DNA from: Henriciella mobilis
Lineage (GTDB): Bacteria > Pseudomonadota > Alphaproteobacteria > Caulobacterales > Hyphomonadaceae
DNA length: 64,000 bases
Assembly: GCF_003576315.1 (NCBI RefSeq)
Contig: NZ_QWFZ01000017.1
Span: forward strand, 62,001-126,000
Reading direction: 5' to 3'
The translations under genes were made by a program, and so were the position numbers. The notes below the pieces were generated by a model that saw only the letters and a program-made list of their open reading frames with translations, did not search any database and was not told the origin of the DNA. Positions 1 through 8,738 of this stretch are shown here, piece by piece; position 1 is the first letter of the stretch; every line of letters starts with the position of its first letter.

Positions 1-1
1 G

Positions 2-226
2 GCGATCGACCTGCCGAACGTGATCGCGCGCGGCAAGGAGGTGCGGGTCGAGACCGGCGTGCCGAAGGGCCAGGAATGGGCCGATACGCTGTCGGCGATG
101 GGCTATGAGGTGCAGGAGCGCGAAGGCGAGAATTCCGGGCTCAACACCATCCTTGTGCGCGATGACGGCCTCGAAGGCGGCTCCGACCGGCGCCGCGAGG
201 GCGTTGCAAGAGGCTTCAGGCCCTAG
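2..226 (+). CDS. gamma-glutamyltransferase, C-terminal fragment
   Basis: Only the last 74 residues are in the window; the 5' part lies upstream. The tail reads SGLNTILVRDDGLEGGSDRR and then EGVARG, which matches the end of the small subunit of gamma-glutamyltranspeptidases (usually a GGxDxRREG motif close to the C-terminus). These Ntn hydrolases are periplasmic or secreted and cleave gamma-glutamyl bonds, mainly of glutathione. The gene converges on the histidine kinase and shares the CTAG at 223-226 with it, so the two TAG stops overlap. Family assignment is by motif recognition on a short piece, so the exact subfamily is open. Confidence 0.75.
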   Translation, partial: AIDLPNVIARGKEVRVETGVPKGQEWADTLSAMGYEVQEREGENSGLNTILVRDDGLEGGSDRRREGVARGFRP

Positions 227-1614
227 GGCAGGACCAGCCGGAAACAGGTGCCTTCCGGGCCGGTCTCGATCAGTTCGAGATCGCCGCCCATGGACCGAGC
301 GAGATCGCGCGAGAGTGCAAGGCCGAGGCCTGAGCCGTCGCGGCGGGACGAGGCGGCGAAAGGCTTGAACAGGTTTTCCAGCGTCTTGGCCGGCAGGCCA
401 GGCCCCCTGTCGCAGATTTCGAGGCCCTTCTCGCATTGGCGGACCATGACCTCCCCATGACCGTCCTGGGCTTCGGCGGCATTGCGGATCAGGTTGGCGA
501 GGATGCGGTGAAGATGGTCCGGATCGGCAGTCGCGTCGGTATGGTCCGGCACAGTATTTTCGAACCGTGTATCGGGCTGCTGGCTGAGCGCTTCCTGCGC
601 CGCTTCTGTCGTGGCCTGATGCAGGTTCACCGTCTGCAGCCGCGGCTCCGGCGTATTGGACCGGCCATATTTCAGCGTCTCGCTGGCGAGCTTGATCGCC
701 CGCTCCAGCGCCCGCTCGAGCCGGGGAACCGAGCGCTGTACGCGCGGGTCGTCCGAGGTTGAGAGCGCATCGGAGGCCAGCTGCGCGGTCGCTAGCGTGT
801 TGCGCAGGTCGTGGTTGATCTTTGCTACCGCCTCGCCGAGCAGGGCGAGGCGTTCGCGCTGGCGCAGCGTGTCGGAGACGGCGCTCTCCATGTCGGCAAG
901 GGCGTTCTGTGCCAGGCCGATCTCGTCGCGCCGCGGGGTGGGCGAGAGGCGTTTGGTCCAGGAGGCCGGGTCCTTCTGGAACTGGATGACAGACGCGGTG
1001 ACCCGCTGCATCGGCCGCACGACCAGGAAGAAGAGCAGGAGGTAGATGATCCCGCCGGCGGTCAGCGAGATGAGTAGCGACAGGCCGAGGATGCGCCAGC
1101 CGAAGGCGATGAGGCCATGCTTCAGCGGGGATTCCGGGACGACGATTTCCAGCACACGCCCCGGCGCCGACCCCATGGCGCGGATGATCAGCATCCGGTC
1201 ATCCGGCGCGCCCCATGTCGCAATCGTCTCGCCGATCGCGCCCAGCATGCCTTCTTCCATCAGGTCGATCTGCTTGGTCGGCCCATCGAGCGGCATGGTC
1301 GGCGGCAGGATCTGCTCGCGCATATCGTCGCTGAGCTCGGCAACGGCCAGCACTTCGGCGCGCTCCAGCAGCTCGTTGGACAGCTCTTCCGATACCATCC
1401 GGCTGGGGGCCGCTTCCAGTGAGAGGGCGGCGATGCGGGCGGCCTGGATGCGCTCGTTCAGCCAGTTCTGACGGTAGCTCGCCGCGCTTGGCAGGAAGAC
1501 GACGAATTCGACGACGAGGATGGCGAAGATGGTGACAACGAACAGCCGTGCCGACAGGCTTTCAAACCAGCTGGATCGGCCGTTTCGCACGGAAGATGAC
1601 GGGGCGTCAGACAC
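223..1614 (-). CDS. membrane sensor histidine kinase
   Basis: A 463-residue protein with the classic layout: transmembrane helix about 23-45, periplasmic sensor about 46-170, second helix about 174-199, HAMP linker about 200-255, then a HisKA helix with the phospho-acceptor H268 in NHDLRN. The ATPase domain follows, with an N box (ANLIRNAAEA), a G1 box (DRGPGL) and a G2 box (GSGLGLAL). It would autophosphorylate H268 and pass the phosphate to a response regulator. No response regulator is next to it: the upstream genes are oxidoreductase, VTT and DUF547 genes on the same strand (16-base gap) and downstream is a convergent ggt. It therefore looks like an orphan kinase at the end of a four-gene leftward operon. 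The sensed signal cannot be read from the sequence. Confidence 0.9.
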   Translation of the reverse strand: MSDAPSSSVRNGRSSWFESLSARLFVVTIFAILVVEFVVFLPSAASYRQNWLNERIQAARIAALSLEAAPSRMVSEELSNELLERAEVLAVAELSDDMREQILPPTMPLDGPTKQIDLMEEGMLGAIGETIATWGAPDDRMLIIRAMGSAPGRVLEIVVPESPLKHGLIAFGWRILGLSLLISLTAGGIIYLLLFFLVVRPMQRVTASVIQFQKDPASWTKRLSPTPRRDEIGLAQNALADMESAVSDTLRQRERLALLGEAVAKINHDLRNTLATAQLASDALSTSDDPRVQRSVPRLERALERAIKLASETLKYGRSNTPEPRLQTVNLHQATTEAAQEALSQQPDTRFENTVPDHTDATADPDHLHRILANLIRNAAEAQDGHGEVMVRQCEKGLEICDRGPGLPAKTLENLFKPFAASSRRDGSGLGLALSRDLARSMGGDLELIETGPEGTCFRLVLP

Positions 1615-1629
1615 GCCAGCCGGAATAGG

Positions 1630-3108
1630 TCAGAGAATGCGCTGAAGCAAGCTTACCAGCAGGCGGGCCGGTTTGCCGAACACAGCATCGGAGAAATGCG
1701 CGCTGGCCGCCCGCTTCACCACCTCGGTCCGGGTCGGATAGGGCGAGATGAAATTGGTCAGCGAAGTGAGCTTCATCTTGTTCGACATCGCATAGCCGAC
1801 AAGCTGGATGATATCGCCTGCGCCCTCGCCAACGATGGACGCGCCGACCAGCTTGCCTTTCTTCAGGATGAGCTTGCATTCGCCCTCGGTCTTGCCCTCT
1901 GCGATGGCGCGGTCATTCTCGTCGAACGCAAAGCGCGTGACCTGGACCTTGTCGCCGAACCGCTCGCGCGCTTCGTGTTCGGTGAGGCCGACCTGGGCGA
2001 CTTCCGGAGCCGTGTAGGTGACCGCCGGGAGCGGCAGCGAGGATGACGTCGAGCCCTGTTTGAAGAAGGCGCGGCGGACGAGCACCGAAGCGTGCCAGCC
2101 GGCAAGGTGGGTGAACTGGCCTTTGCCGGCCACATCGCCCACGGCCCAGACATGCTTGTTGGAAATCGATCGCAGCTTGTCCGACACCCTGATGCCATGC
2201 TGGTCGAAATCGACGTCGCCAGCCTCCAGGGCAAGACCGTCGGTCACCGGCTTGCGGCCGGTCGCGACGAGCAGGTGAGTGCCGCTGATGGTTTTCGTGC
2301 CGTCTTCGCCCTCGGCATCGACACTGACCTTGCCGGCGTCCTTCCAGACTTTCACGGCACGGTGCCTGTCGAGGATGGAGACGCCTTCCTTGCGCAGGGC
2401 CTCGGACGCGATCTCTGCATGCGCCTGGTCGGCGCGGGCGAGCACGCGGTCCATCTCTATGACCGTGACCTCCGAGCCCAGCCGGCGGAAGGCCTGCGCC
2501 ATTTCCATGCCGATCGGGCCGCCGCCGAGGATGATCAAATGTGAGGGCAGGGACGGGACGGTGAAGATGGTCTCGTTCGTGAGGTAGTTCACATCGGCAA
2601 GGCCGGGCACGGGCGGGATGGCCGCGCGCGAGCCGGTCGCGATCACGATCCGTTTGGCCGAGACGGCGACGCTGGCCGAGGCAACCGTGTTCGGATTGGT
2701 GAAATGGGCGTGCTCGCGGATCACGGTCACACCGAGGCCTTCGAACCGCTCCCGGCTGTCGACGGGGGCAATCGTGTCGATCGTCTTGCGGATATGCGCC
2801 TTGACCGCCTCCCAGTCGGTGACCGGTTCGCCGGACATGACGCCGTAGGCGCTGCTTTCGCGGGCGGCCGCGGCGTACTTGGCCGCCGACAGGAGCGCCT
2901 TGGACGGCACGCATCCGCTGTTCAGGCAATCCCCGCCCATCTCGCCCTTTTCAAAGAGCACCACATCGAGGCCCAGCATCGCAGCACCGGCTGCCGCCGA
3001 AAGACCGCCGGACCCGGCGCCGATGACGACCAGGTCTGCCTTGCGCTTCTCCGGTGGTTGCCCGGCGCTGCCCGGTACAGCTGGGATTCCTGCGATGTCC
3101 TCTTTCAT
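1630..3108 (-). CDS. FAD-dependent pyridine nucleotide-disulfide oxidoreductase (mercuric reductase/LPD-like)
   Basis: A 492-residue class I flavoprotein disulfide reductase. An FAD-binding GxGxxG lies at about 29-35, the redox-active pair C61/C66 sits in GGDCLNSGCVPSK, and an NAD(P) Rossmann motif (GGGPIGMEMA) and the second FAD motif (VGDVAG) follow. A C-terminal dimerisation domain (YTAPEVAQVGL) closes it. Lipoamide dehydrogenases carry a His-Pro-Thr catalytic segment here; this protein reads SPYPTRTE, so the active-site His is absent. It also lacks the N-terminal HMA domain and the C-terminal vicinal Cys pair of true mercuric reductases, so the substrate is unknown. Its start overlaps the stop of the VTT protein gene by four bases, implying translational coupling. 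Members of this family often sit beside VTT proteins, which suggests a shared membrane-linked role (inference). Confidence 0.85.
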   Translation of the reverse strand: MKEDIAGIPAVPGSAGQPPEKRKADLVVIGAGSGGLSAAAGAAMLGLDVVLFEKGEMGGDCLNSGCVPSKALLSAAKYAAAARESSAYGVMSGEPVTDWEAVKAHIRKTIDTIAPVDSRERFEGLGVTVIREHAHFTNPNTVASASVAVSAKRIVIATGSRAAIPPVPGLADVNYLTNETIFTVPSLPSHLIILGGGPIGMEMAQAFRRLGSEVTVIEMDRVLARADQAHAEIASEALRKEGVSILDRHRAVKVWKDAGKVSVDAEGEDGTKTISGTHLLVATGRKPVTDGLALEAGDVDFDQHGIRVSDKLRSISNKHVWAVGDVAGKGQFTHLAGWHASVLVRRAFFKQGSTSSSLPLPAVTYTAPEVAQVGLTEHEARERFGDKVQVTRFAFDENDRAIAEGKTEGECKLILKKGKLVGASIVGEGAGDIIQLVGYAMSNKMKLTSLTNFISPYPTRTEVVKRAASAHFSDAVFGKPARLLVSLLQRIL

Positions 3109-3890
3109 TGTGCTGCTTCCTCAAGCCGGGCCGCCTTGCGGCCAGCTATTTTCTTGTAGGCGACCGGCAAAAGGGCCACGACGCCAAGGGCGAGAAGCGC
3201 GGGGAAGAAATTCTTCACCACATCGAACAGGTTCTCTGTCTCGCCGGCATCGAAGGTCGCACCGAGGCTCGCCCCGATCCATGTATAGGCCACAACGCCC
3301 GGAATGATCCCAAGTGCCGTGGTGACTGCATAATCCCTGTAGCGCGCGCCGAGCAGGGCCGGGGCGATGTTCGCCACGGGGAAGGGGACGACCGGCATCA
3401 GGCGCAGGGCGAACATGTAGGAGATGGCATTCTCCCGGAAGCCAGCTTCCATCCGCTTCACGAACCGGCCGGCGCGTTCGCGGAAGGCGGCACCGATTGA
3501 GGTTCGCGCAGCGAAGAACAGCGTGCTCGCGCCGAGAGTCGCACCTGCGACGGTGACCGCCGAGCCGCCAATGAGGCCGAACAGCAGCCCGCCCGAAATG
3601 GTGATCCAGAGCGCGCCGGGCAGCATGAACACGGTCGCGGCGGCATAGATGAGGATATAGGCCAGCACGGCAATGATCAGGTTGTCGGCGACGAAGGCCT
3701 GTAGCGTCTCGTTCTGTTCGCGCAGCGTGTCGATCGACAGGTAGCTGAACAGGCCGAACTGCCAGGCTGCGACGAGGCCGAGCGCGATGACATAGACCGG
3801 CCAGAGGCGGATCCAGATCGAGGTCGAGGGTTTCTTGTCCGCCTGCGTGGTGACGTCTGCCGATTCGGAGTTGTTTGTTTCTGAGGGCAT
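3105..3890 (-). CDS. TVP38/TMEM64 (VTT domain) membrane protein
   Basis: A 261-residue polytopic inner-membrane protein of the VTT/DedA superfamily, with about six hydrophobic segments and the conserved RLMPVVPFPVANIAPALLGA core typical of this family. The start at 3890 is chosen because AGGAAGGA lies just upstream and the longer frame to 4031 has a low-complexity Thr/Arg-rich leader and would run into the DUF547 gene. A soluble Ser/Thr-rich segment precedes the first helix. Its function in bacteria is not settled; relatives act in lipid scrambling or transport. It lies between DUF547 and the flavin oxidoreductase on the same strand and probably shares their transcript. Confidence 0.85.
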   Translation of the reverse strand: MPSETNNSESADVTTQADKKPSTSIWIRLWPVYVIALGLVAAWQFGLFSYLSIDTLREQNETLQAFVADNLIIAVLAYILIYAAATVFMLPGALWITISGGLLFGLIGGSAVTVAGATLGASTLFFAARTSIGAAFRERAGRFVKRMEAGFRENAISYMFALRLMPVVPFPVANIAPALLGARYRDYAVTTALGIIPGVVAYTWIGASLGATFDAGETENLFDVVKNFFPALLALGVVALLPVAYKKIAGRKAARLEEAAQ

Positions 3891-3939
3891 TTGGGCCCGT
3901 TCCTTCCTGTCGCCAGTGGCCGTGTTGCTTGCGGCCGTC

Positions 3940-4734
3940 TTATTTCGAGGTGTCGTTGAGCGACCAGTCATAGTCATGGTCGCGGATGTCTGGGTTTGCC
4001 CGGATCTTTTCCGCCAGTGCCGGGCCTGCATAGCTCAGCAGATGCGCGATCACGGCCTCTTCGCTGCCGCCGAAATCGGCTTCGAACCAGTCATAGATGG
4101 ACGAAACGCGCAGGCCATTCTTGAGGACGCTCACGCCGCGCGGATGGTTGATGTAGTCGCGGGCGGCCTCATCGAGGTCTGCGTTCAGCGTTTCGGCCTG
4201 CCACGGTTCAACGCGCAAATTCGGGCAGCCATAGGAGGCGCAATTGATCGCATAGTGCAGGCGCGGATCGTCGGCCCATTGCTGGCGCAGGACGCCATGT
4301 TCGATCCCGTCGAGGGAGATCTCCTCGCCATCCGCGATCACCTTGATCTTCTTCCATGGCCCGCGCGAGTACCAGGGCTTGATCGTGGAGAGGGGATATT
4401 CCTCGACGATGTAGCGAACCGTGACCGCATTGTAGAGATTGGCCCAGGCGGCGAACTGTTCGTCGCGCGTCAGGGCATCGAAATCGAGATCGGCATATTG
4501 CGCGATATAGGTGTCGAGGGCGTCACGGTCGGCCTGGTTGGCCTTTAGGGCGGCGTAATCCACCCGGTTCACGCCGTCGGCGCCAGGCTCGACATAGGTC
4601 TCCAGCAGCGCGCCCCATGGCGCGTGGGAGATGCTGGTCGATTTGGCCATGGCCAAGGGTGCGCCTGCCAGGAGGACGATGGCGGACAGGATTGTGCGGA
4701 CAAGGCTTGATGCGCGGGGGAGGACTGTGTTCAT
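3940..4734 (-). CDS. DUF547 domain secreted protein
   Basis: A 264-residue protein with an N-terminal signal peptide (hydrophobic stretch about 13-28 ending APLAMA) and a DUF547 domain. The domain's hallmark Cys-containing motif is visible as [11 protein letters not shown] near the middle, followed by the typical short helical C-terminus. DUF547 proteins are thought to share a papain/transglutaminase-like fold, but their substrates are unknown. It is the first gene of the leftward run DUF547-VTT-flavoprotein-kinase. The divergent neighbour is rpmH, so 4735-4905 carries promoters for both directions. Confidence 0.85.
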   Translation of the reverse strand: MNTVLPRASSLVRTILSAIVLLAGAPLAMAKSTSISHAPWGALLETYVEPGADGVNRVDYAALKANQADRDALDTYIAQYADLDFDALTRDEQFAAWANLYNAVTVRYIVEEYPLSTIKPWYSRGPWKKIKVIADGEEISLDGIEHGVLRQQWADDPRLHYAINCASYGCPNLRVEPWQAETLNADLDEAARDYINHPRGVSVLKNGLRVSSIYDWFEADFGGSEEAVIAHLLSYAGPALAEKIRANPDIRDHDYDWSLNDTSK

Positions 4735-4830
4735 GGCCGCGATATAGCCCTAAGCGGGCAGTCTTACACGTCACGACCCGCGAAAGCGCCATCACAGTCG
4801 CGTGAGCCGCATCTCACGCACATCGCAGCC

Positions 4831-4859
4831 TTGACCATGCCGCCCTGTGGCTGTATCAG
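4831..4859 (+). promoter_or_regulatory. sigma-70-type promoter of rpmH
   Basis: TTGACC at 4831-4836 and TATCAG at 4854-4859 are separated by 17 bases. They lie 46 bases before the rpmH start. This is the best-formed housekeeping promoter in the window and fits the strong expression expected of a ribosomal protein gene. Confidence 0.65.
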
Positions 4860-4905
4860 CCGCGGTTTCCGATTTCGGTCAATCACAAGATCAAGGCGCA
4901 AGCCC

Positions 4906-5040
4906 ATGAAACGTACATTTCAGCCCAGCCGCCTGAAGCGCGCCCGCCGCCACGGCTTCCGCTCCCGCATGGCCACCAAGAATGGCCGCAAGGTGCTGGC
5001 TCGCCGCCGCGCCAAGGGCCGCAAGACGCTTTCTGCCTGA
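4906..5040 (+). CDS. rpmH: 50S ribosomal protein L34
   Basis: A 44-residue basic protein beginning [18 protein letters not shown] and ending in a KGRKTLSA-type tail, which is the full-length L34 pattern. The in-frame extension back to 4831 overlaps the promoter and is not conserved L34 sequence, so the ATG at 4906 is used. It is followed by rnpA, yidC and engB in the order conserved in alphaproteobacteria. Confidence 0.97.
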   Translation: MKRTFQPSRLKRARRHGFRSRMATKNGRKVLARRRAKGRKTLSA

Positions 5041-5071
5041 GCGCTCCGGCGCGCCTGATGGGGGTATCCCC

Positions 5072-5455
5072 ATGGCACGGACAGATGAACAGGTCACTGA
5101 GGTCGTACGGCTTGCCGTGCGGCCTCAGTTTCTTTTTGTGCGCGGCGGATTGTCCGAGCGCCGCAAGAGCCTGGTGATCCAGGCCCGGATGCGCGGCGAT
5201 CCGAGCAGCCATATCGGGGAAGGGTTCACTGCCACCAAGAAGACCGGAAACGCCGTTATCCGCAACAGGGCACGGCGCCGTCTCAAGGCCGCCGCACGCG
5301 AGTTGCTGCCCCGGCTGGGCGTGCCCGGAGCCGATTACGTCTTCATCGCCCGGATGGACACCGCTGGCATTGGCTGGCAGCGCTTGCTTGACGATATGGA
5401 AAGCGCGCTGATAAGCCTCGCCGCAACCTTGAAACAGGGGTCGGGCACGGCCTGA
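5072..5455 (+). CDS. rnpA: ribonuclease P protein component
   Basis: A 127-residue basic protein that binds the RNase P RNA and helps mature the 5' ends of tRNAs. The family signature RNR appears in GNAVIRNRARRRLKAAAREL, preceded by the GFTATKKTG strand that binds the pre-tRNA leader. The ATG at 5072 is chosen; the frame is open back to 4982 but that part overlaps the end of rpmH. It lies 31 bases after rpmH and 35 before yidC. The small yidD gene that often sits between rnpA and yidC in other bacteria is not seen here. Confidence 0.95.
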   Translation: MARTDEQVTEVVRLAVRPQFLFVRGGLSERRKSLVIQARMRGDPSSHIGEGFTATKKTGNAVIRNRARRRLKAAARELLPRLGVPGADYVFIARMDTAGIGWQRLLDDMESALISLAATLKQGSGTA

Positions 5456-5490
5456 CCCCCTTTTATTATGTAAAGACCGCGGAACTCGAC

Positions 5491-7338
5491 ATGAATCAGG
5501 GGATGGACCCGCAGGACCAGCGCAACTTCATCATCGCCATGGTGCTGATGATTGCCTTCGTGTTTGGCTATCAGGCGCTGGTCGTCCAGCCCCAGCAGGA
5601 AAAGCGCCAGGCCGCCCAGGAGCTGGCCGAACAGCAACAGGAAAGCGCCGGGGTCGATACGAGTGCAAGCGTTGAAAGCGGGCAGCCGTCCATCGAGATC
5701 GCGCCATCCGTCGAGGAAGCCCTGCAGGCCAACCAACGCCTGACCATCGATGGCGAGCGGGTCGATGGATCGATCCGCCTGACGGGCGGCATTCTTGATG
5801 ATCTGCGGCTGAAGGACCACTACACCACGGTGGAGAAGGTCAATGAGCTGCGTCTCCTGCGCCCGACAAATGCCGAGTATGGCTATTATGCCGGCTGGTA
5901 CTGGTTCGACGGCAGCCAGCCTGTCGCCGGCCCGTCTGCGCGGTGGCAGGTCGAGGGCAATGACACCCTCACCACCGGCTCGCCGGTGACCATGACCTAC
6001 ACCTCGGACGGCATTGCCATCGAGCGTACGATCAGCGTCGATGAGAACTACATGTTCACCTTCGCCGACCGCATCACCAATACAGGAAGCGAAGCGCGGA
6101 CCCTCTCGCCGCTTGGCTCGATCCGGCGCCATGGCGAATGGAAAGGCTTCCTGGAAGCCACCGATCCCGGCTCCTCGCGCACATCCGGCATGGCGCTTCA
6201 GGGCCTGCTCGGCGTGTTCGACAGCGAGCTGACCTGGCGCAACTACAAGAACCTCGACAAGGGCAAGGGGCTGAAGAAGGCTGACGATCAGGGTATCCGC
6301 CGCGCCTCTGAAGGCGGCTGGCTCGGCTTTACCGACAAATACTGGCTCACCAGCCTTATTCCCGAACAGCAATATGAATTTGCCGGCCGCTACGAACGCC
6401 TGTCGCGCGCAAACGGGCCGATCCTGCAGATTACGGCAACCAGTGCAGGACGCGTCATTCAGCCGGGCGAGACCATCACCTCCAAGAACCGCATTTTCTC
6501 TGGCGCCAAGGAATATGCCGTCCTGCGCGACTATGAGGATGCCGGCATCCCGCGTTTCGAGGATGCGATCGACTGGGGCAACATTCTCTACTACGTCACC
6601 AAGCCGCTCTTCTCGCTACTTTACTGGCTTGAGCACAATCTCGGCACCTTTGGCTGGGCCATCCTGGCGCTGACGGTCCTCGTGCGCCTGCCGCTCGTGC
6701 CGCTCTACAACCAGTCCTACAAGTCGATGGCGAAGATGAAGAAGCTCGCCGAGCCGATGAAGGAAATCCAGGAGCGCTTTGCCGCCGATCCGCAGCGCCG
6801 CCAGCAGGAGATCATGAAGCTCTACCAGCGGGAAAAGGCCAACCCGATTGCCGGCTGTATCCCGATCCTGCTGACCATCCCGGTCTTCTTCGCGCTCTAC
6901 AAGGTGCTCTACGTCACCATCGAGATGCGCCACTCGTCCTTTGCCTTCATCAGCGACCTCTCGGCGCCGGATCCGACGGCCATTGGCAATCTGTTCGGCC
7001 TCTTGCCCTGGGCGGCGGCTGACGTGAAGTCGATCCCGATCATCGGCCTGGTGATCGGCATTGGTATCCTGCCGATCCTCTACGGCGTGACGATGTCGGC
7101 CATCCAGGCGCTGTCGCCGCCGCCGACCGATGCGACGCAGAAGATGATCATGCGCTTCCTGCCGCTGATCTTCATGTTCGTCTTCGCCGGCTTCGCCGCG
7201 GGCCTCGTCATGTACTGGGTCTGGTCGAACACGCTGTCGCTGATCCAGCAATACTTCATCATGCGGCGTAATGGCGTTGAGACCGAGCTCGACAAGCTGA
7301 TTGCCCGCCTGCTGGGCCGGCAGAAGGAAGAGGCGTGA
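5491..7338 (+). CDS. yidC: membrane protein insertase YidC
   Basis: A 615-residue Oxa1-family insertase that inserts and folds inner-membrane proteins, alone or with SecYEG. The Gram-negative layout is complete: first helix about 10-27, a large periplasmic beta-domain to about 350, then the conserved five-helix core. The core includes the cytoplasmic coiled coil (MAKMKKLAEPMKEIQERF) and the IAGCIPILLTIPVFFALY segment. The Gln/Ala-rich linker after the first helix is usual. Its stop overlaps the GTG start of engB by three bases, so the two are translationally coupled. Confidence 0.97.
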   Translation: MNQGMDPQDQRNFIIAMVLMIAFVFGYQALVVQPQQEKRQAAQELAEQQQESAGVDTSASVESGQPSIEIAPSVEEALQANQRLTIDGERVDGSIRLTGGILDDLRLKDHYTTVEKVNELRLLRPTNAEYGYYAGWYWFDGSQPVAGPSARWQVEGNDTLTTGSPVTMTYTSDGIAIERTISVDENYMFTFADRITNTGSEARTLSPLGSIRRHGEWKGFLEATDPGSSRTSGMALQGLLGVFDSELTWRNYKNLDKGKGLKKADDQGIRRASEGGWLGFTDKYWLTSLIPEQQYEFAGRYERLSRANGPILQITATSAGRVIQPGETITSKNRIFSGAKEYAVLRDYEDAGIPRFEDAIDWGNILYYVTKPLFSLLYWLEHNLGTFGWAILALTVLVRLPLVPLYNQSYKSMAKMKKLAEPMKEIQERFAADPQRRQQEIMKLYQREKANPIAGCIPILLTIPVFFALYKVLYVTIEMRHSSFAFISDLSAPDPTAIGNLFGLLPWAAADVKSIPIIGLVIGIGILPILYGVTMSAIQALSPPPTDATQKMIMRFLPLIFMFVFAGFAAGLVMYWVWSNTLSLIQQYFIMRRNGVETELDKLIARLLGRQKEEA

Positions 7339-7979
7339 GCGAGACGCCCGAGTTTGATGAAGACACACTGGAAGCGGCGCGTATCCTGTGCGCCGGGCCG
7401 TGTGATTTTGTCCTCGGCGCCGCGTCCCTGACCCAGCTGCCGGCGGCCGACCGGCCGGAGATCGCCTTTGCCGGGCGCTCCAATGTCGGCAAGTCCAGCC
7501 TCATCAATGCGCTGCTCAACCGCAAGAATCTGGCGCGCGCTTCCTCAGAGCCGGGCCGCACGCGCGAGCTCAATTATTTCGACCTCGGTGAAGGGCGCCT
7601 GTGGCTGGTTGACCTGCCGGGCTTTGGCTATGCCAAGGTCTCGCGCAGCCAGGCGCAGGAGTGGCAGCGCCTGACCCTTCGCTACCTGCAGGGCCGGGTG
7701 AACCTTCGCCGTGTCTTCCTGCTGGTCGACAGCCGGCGTGGGCTGATGGACACAGACCTTGAGGTCATGGACATGCTCGATACGGCCGCGGTGACCTATC
7801 AGGTCGTCATGACCAAGGCCGACAAGATCAAGAAGACCGAAGCCGAGGCGACCCGCGCCAAGATCGAGAAGGCGCTGGCCAAACGCGCCGCCGCCCATCC
7901 GGTCATCCGGCTGACCTCAGCCGAGAAGGGATGGGGCCTGCCGGAATTGCGGGCCGAAATCCTCGGCCTTTCCGCCTAG
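7335..7979 (+). CDS. engB: ribosome biogenesis GTP-binding protein EngB/YsxC
   Basis: A 214-residue TRAFAC GTPase needed for large-subunit assembly. The G1 motif is GRSNVGKSSL, G2 is in the PGRTREL segment, G3 is DLPGFGYA and G4 is TKADK. GTG at 7335 overlaps the yidC stop. Its own TAG stop lies within the CTAG at 7976-7979 shared with the convergent lipoprotein gene. In many alphaproteobacteria argB follows directly; here argB is about 17 kb downstream. Confidence 0.96.
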   Translation: MSETPEFDEDTLEAARILCAGPCDFVLGAASLTQLPAADRPEIAFAGRSNVGKSSLINALLNRKNLARASSEPGRTRELNYFDLGEGRLWLVDLPGFGYAKVSRSQAQEWQRLTLRYLQGRVNLRRVFLLVDSRRGLMDTDLEVMDMLDTAAVTYQVVMTKADKIKKTEAEATRAKIEKALAKRAAAHPVIRLTSAEKGWGLPELRAEILGLSA

Positions 7980-8566
7980 CGGTCCTCGCGGTCGCCGAGC
8001 AGCTCCTGGCGTGATCCCCTATAGGCCGGGCGGTCGTCCCGAGAGCGGTTCTGCCGGGCGGCCGATTGTGAGCGGTCGCGCGGCGGGCGCGCCTGCGGCG
8101 GGGCCTTGGGCGCTGGATTCTCGGCCCGCGGGCCATGGCCCCGGTCGCCCCTCTGGCCGCGATCACCCCTGTGTCCGCGATCGCCCCGGTCCCTGTCGCC
8201 ACGGTGCCCGCGATCACCCCTGTCGCCATGATGGTCGCGCTGGTCGCGATTGCCATGATGGCCTTGATGACCTCCGCGCTGGTCCCGGTTGTGGTGGCCG
8301 TCCTTGCCGTCATGGCCGCCGCGATAATGTCCGTGATGACCGCTGTTTCGCGGATAGGACGGGTAGTAGTAATAGGTCTCGCCGTAATAATAGCCGGGGG
8401 TGTAATAGTACCCGTCGCCATAATAGCCATCATCGTAATAGCCGTCGCCATAATACGGGTCGTAATAGTCATAGGCGACGCAGCCCGTCGCCAGCAGCCC
8501 CATGGACATTACGCCCAGGGCAAGCGCCGGACGGGTCCATCTGCGTGTGTGTCGTTCGCTCATCAT
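7976..8566 (-). CDS. low-complexity Tyr/His/Arg-rich lipoprotein
   Basis: A 196-residue secreted protein. The hydrophobic signal ends in the lipobox LLATGC, putting the lipidated Cys at about 29. Residues about 30-70 are dominated by YYDDGYYGDGYY-like repeats. Residues about 75-140 are runs of GDRGHRGDR and HHGNRDQR, and the tail is Pro/Arg-rich. It has no recognisable enzymatic domain. The His/Asp density suggests metal or polyanion binding, and Tyr-rich tracts can crosslink or aggregate; both ideas are inference. A second in-frame ATG follows immediately at 8563. It converges on engB with overlapping stops. Confidence 0.7.
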   Translation of the reverse strand: MMSERHTRRWTRPALALGVMSMGLLATGCVAYDYYDPYYGDGYYDDGYYGDGYYYTPGYYYGETYYYYPSYPRNSGHHGHYRGGHDGKDGHHNRDQRGGHQGHHGNRDQRDHHGDRGDRGHRGDRDRGDRGHRGDRGQRGDRGHGPRAENPAPKAPPQARPPRDRSQSAARQNRSRDDRPAYRGSRQELLGDREDR

Positions 8567-8738
8567 GGGCCTTTCGGATCTGTCCTGTTTGTCCGAAGGT
8601 TAAGACAAGCCACCTGACTGGCGCATGAATGCGCGTTCAGCCGGGCATCGGGCCCGCTGGCCTCGCTGACGACTGCGGACGCTCGGAACACCGAGGCCGC
8701 TGAGGACGCTCCTTATGTCAGATACAAGGAGCAAGACC

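Noticed and set aside
1630-3108. Naming the flavoprotein merA or lpd
   Set aside because: It lacks the HMA domain and C-terminal Cys pair of MerA and the catalytic His of LPD, and no mer or 2-oxoacid dehydrogenase genes are adjacent.
4735-5040. Replication origin near rpmH
   Set aside because: No DnaA gene and no cluster of DnaA boxes is visible; in alphaproteobacteria oriC is usually elsewhere.
7976-8566. CRISPR-like repeats in the lipoprotein region
   Set aside because: The repeats are short, in frame, unspaced by unique sequence of fixed length, and encode GDRGHR-type repeats.
8135-8617. Plus-strand frame rich in Ala/Ile/Val opposite the Tyr/His-rich lipoprotein
   Set aside because: It looks like a hydrophobic protein but is only the complement of the repeat-rich lipoprotein gene, which has a signal peptide, lipobox and ribosome binding site.
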